The notes beneath the pieces are model-generated. The model made no database searches, had not been told where the DNA came from, and worked only from the letters and a program-made list of their open reading frames with translations. 64,000 bases of DNA from Lysinibacillus pakistanensis (GTDB taxonomy: Bacteria; Bacillota; Bacilli; Bacillales_A; Planococcaceae), in NCBI GenBank assembly GCA_001312325.1, contig BBDJ01000001.1, positions 124,001 to 188,000 of the forward strand, given 5' to 3'. Shown piece after piece: positions 61,890-64,000 of this stretch. The stretch's first letter is position 1; every line of letters begins with the position of its first letter. The translations under genes were made by a program, and so were the position numbers.

Positions 61890-61929
61890 AACAAAAATGG
61901 GTATCCTGAATGAATTCTTGGATACCCAC
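61890..61929 (-). terminator. Rho-independent terminator after the flippase gene
   Basis: TGGGTATCC pairs perfectly with GGATACCCA, followed on the minus strand by five T and a further TTTGG. It lies 8 bases after the stop. Confidence 0.85.
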
Positions 61930-61936
61930 TACTTTA

Positions 61937-63477
61937 TTATTTTAAAAATTTCCTTTTTAGCTTGTCACTAAACTCTTTGACTTCCTTCACTCCAAATAAT
62001 AAGTAAGAGCCAACTACCACTGCACTAAATATAACAAGGCTTATAATGAACGTTATATATCTGTTGTCAAATATTAAAAACTTACTTGAAAAATACAAAA
62101 CAATTGTGATAATGATCATTGGTGGAACTGCTCTGAAAAATTGAAGCTCTTTGCTAAAAATACCCATTTTCAAATCATACTTATAGGCTGCATAAACAAT
62201 CAGCATAATAAAGTTTGTTACTGAACTCACTAAAGTACCCCATGCAATTGCCTCTGCTCCATATTTATCGACAAGTAGCATAATAACGGCAATGTTAACA
62301 ACGAATACATTTATTAAGCTGAAGATAACTGGTGCTATTGAGTCACCCTTTGCATAATAAAAGCGCGTTATATACATGTTTGCAGCTAAAAAATACATCG
62401 ATAAACAGAAGATTGCCATTACTGGTGTAGTAATTGCAGTTGAAACTTCATCAAAATTACCACGCTGATAAACAACCTGTATAAGATTCTCTGCGTAAAA
62501 ATATGAGTAGATTGTTACAGGATAAAGCAACAACAATAGATAATGTAAACCTTTGGAGTATAAGCTTTTAATAGAAGCATGGTCATTCTCTGCCTCTTTT
62601 TTACTCAAAATTGGAAAGATAACTGTCGTTACAGCTGTAATTAAAATTGCTTGCGGGAATTGCATAAGTCTTGAAGCATAGTTTACAGCAGCTACTGCCC
62701 CTTCAGATAACATCCCTGCAAAAACACGCTGTAATAATGCATAAAGTTGAATTGTAGCGCCACCGAGCATCATCGGTAAAATTATTACCCACAATTGCTT
62801 TGATGCCATATTACGTTCAAATGAAAAACCAACCTTATATGAACCCATTTTACGATAACCGACAATTAAGAAGTATATCATTATTATCGCACTTACTAAT
62901 GCACTAATCCCATATCCCACTGCATCGATAGTTTCAATATTAGATAAAACTACAGCAATTAATAAAAAAACTGCATTATAAATTAAAATGGCAAAACTAG
63001 ACAAATGGAATTTGTGATTTGCGTTTAGTAACCCACTATACCATGAGGATAATACGAGTAAGATTGACGAAGGCATCATCCAATAATACAGATTTTTAGC
63101 TAACTCTAAATCACTTTGACTTAATTTCCCATCTTCGTCTTTAGCTTGATTAAACATGTCCATAATCGGATTAGTAAATGCTAACATTACAATGGTCATT
63201 ATGGAGACAGTTAACAATACAATTGTAAAGGACTGTTTAACAAATAGGGCACGGTCCGTTGTTTCCCGATTATAAATAGTGATAACAGCAGTAGTAAATG
63301 CACCACCTACGACTAGATATAAAAAAAATTTGGAATTGTATAAGCTGTAAAAATACTATCAGCAACATGGCTACTACCATATTGATAACCAATAATTACT
63401 TCGCGTAAGAATCCAAAAACACGAGATACAATATTAATAATCGTAACTGCCCCGATTATTTTTAAGAAATTATTCAT
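61937..63477 (-). CDS. MurJ/MVF-family lipid-linked precursor flippase
   Basis: About 513 residues, 12-14 membrane helices. The N-terminus MNNFLKIIGAVTIINIVSRV, GFLREVIIGYQYGSS and FTAYTIPNFFYLVVGGAFTT is the MVF (MurJ) signature, and MASKQLWVIILPMMLGGATI and NYASRLMQFPQAILITAVTT follow. It probably turns lipid II or a polymer-lipid over the membrane. ATG at 63475-63477 overlaps the stop of the upstream glycosyltransferase (ATGA). The frame is broken near 63325 at an A8 run. The neighbour suggests a role for a specific polysaccharide, but lipid II remains possible. Confidence 0.85.
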
Positions 63478-64000
63478 AAGTCATCCCCACCTTCAATGGC
63501 CGACTTATAAATCGCTATACAGCGAGCTGTTATATTTTTTTCATCGTGAATGTCTAAAACTTTCTCGACTGCTTCACGATTCATATATTGTTCTTTTGGC
63601 GTGTTCACGGCACGCAGCATCTCCTCAGATAAAACCATAGCATTTTCGGGCTCCACTAAATGCCCTGCGCCTTCCCCAAGCAAAGAGACAAGGCCACCTA
63701 CATTTGATGCAATAACAGGTGTATCTGTTGCTAATGCCTCTAAAGCCACTAAACCAAATCCTTCTAAATGGGATGGTAATACAAAGACATCACTTGCTTG
63801 GAACCACTTCACTAGTTCTTGTTGTTTTAGTGGATCTACAAATTTGACGTCCTCACTAATTAATGGTTGCAGGGATTGGTAAAATGTCTGGTCTCTTCTA
63901 GAGCCTACAATCGTTAACTCTACAGGACGTGATACCTTTGTTTTAAGCATTTGGAAAGCCTGTAATAGCTCCTCCACACCTTTTTGTTTAATTACATTTC
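63474..64000 (-). CDS. Family 4 glycosyltransferase (C-terminal part, cut by window edge)
   Basis: About 175 C-terminal residues; the frame is open to the window end. VELTIVGSRRDQTFYQSL, QQELVKWFQASDVFVLPSHL, EGFGLVALEALATDTPVIAS and NVGGLVSLLGEGAGHLVEP form the GT-B nucleotide-sugar site, with the E-x7-E pair in EGFGLVALE. It overlaps the flippase start, so it is in the same operon. The acceptor is unknown; a lipid-linked sugar made for the flippase is likely. Confidence 0.88.
   Translation of the reverse strand, partial: NVIKQKGVEELLQAFQMLKTKVSRPVELTIVGSRRDQTFYQSLQPLISEDVKFVDPLKQQELVKWFQASDVFVLPSHLEGFGLVALEALATDTPVIASNVGGLVSLLGEGAGHLVEPENAMVLSEEMLRAVNTPKEQYMNREAVEKVLDIHDEKNITARCIAIYKSAIEGGDDL

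Overview
The window comes from a low-GC, motile, naturally competent Gram-positive bacterium of the Bacillaceae/Planococcaceae type. Lysinibacillus is the best guess, from recall of protein similarity. The gene order uvrA-uvrB / prfB-secA-hpf / fliT-fliS-fliD-flaG / hag-csrA-fliW-flgL-flgK-flgN-flgM-yvyF-comFC-comFA / degV / degU-degS-yvyE-LCP-tagO matches the Bacillus subtilis flagellar and competence neighbourhood. The presence of secA2-slaP also points to an S-layer producing relative. No tRNA, rRNA, CRISPR array or transposase gene was seen.

Layout. 1-3.9 kb: 5' part of uvrA, uvrB with a LexA box, and an IDEAL-domain protein. 4.1-6.6 kb: two comK paralogues around prfB, which carries a genuine programmed +1 frameshift. 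7-10.7 kb: secA, hpf, a PilZ protein. 10.9-14.6 kb: fliS, fliT, fliD (with a large helical insertion), flaG. 14.9-37.2 kb: a 22-kb AT-rich sugar-biosynthesis island lying between flaG and flagellin, all on the minus strand. 37.3-45.8 kb: hag, csrA, fliW, a DUF6470 protein, flgL, flgK, flgN, flgM, yvyF, comFC, comFA. 46-53.3 kb: degV, a lipoprotein, degU/degS, yvyE, an LCP ligase, tagO. 53.5-64 kb: secA2-slaP, a LysM-NlpC/P60 hydrolase, brnQ, an S41 protease, a TetR regulator, a MurJ-like flippase and a glycosyltransferase cut by the window edge.

The island is the most interesting part. Reading downstream from hag it holds two Maf (DUF115) flagellin glycosyltransferases with a small unknown protein between them, neuB-neuC-neuA (nonulosonic acid), an alkaline-phosphatase-superfamily enzyme, tarI-tarJ (CDP-ribitol type), a GT2 and a WbsX-type protein that share an added Rossmann domain, and a sialyltransferase-like protein. 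It continues with a NeuA/KdsB-type cytidylyltransferase, an RraA-like protein, a TylF-type O-methyltransferase, and kdsA, kdsD and kdsC. Together these make a full Kdo route, normally a Gram-negative LPS pathway. It ends with FkbH, an acyl carrier protein, a VOC protein, a GNAT protein and a polysaccharide deacetylase. The likely common purpose is to build and attach an unusual acidic, methylated, acylated glycan to flagellin.

Sequence quality. Many housekeeping genes (uvrA, uvrB, secA, secA2, fliD, fliW, flgL, degS, comFA and others) are split by single-base frame breaks. Most are one extra base in an A/T run of about 6-8, with a few one-base losses. Because essential genes are hit and the downstream frame is still conserved, I treat these as sequence errors, not pseudogenes, and give coordinates for the whole restored genes. 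The prfB frameshift is the exception and is real recoding.
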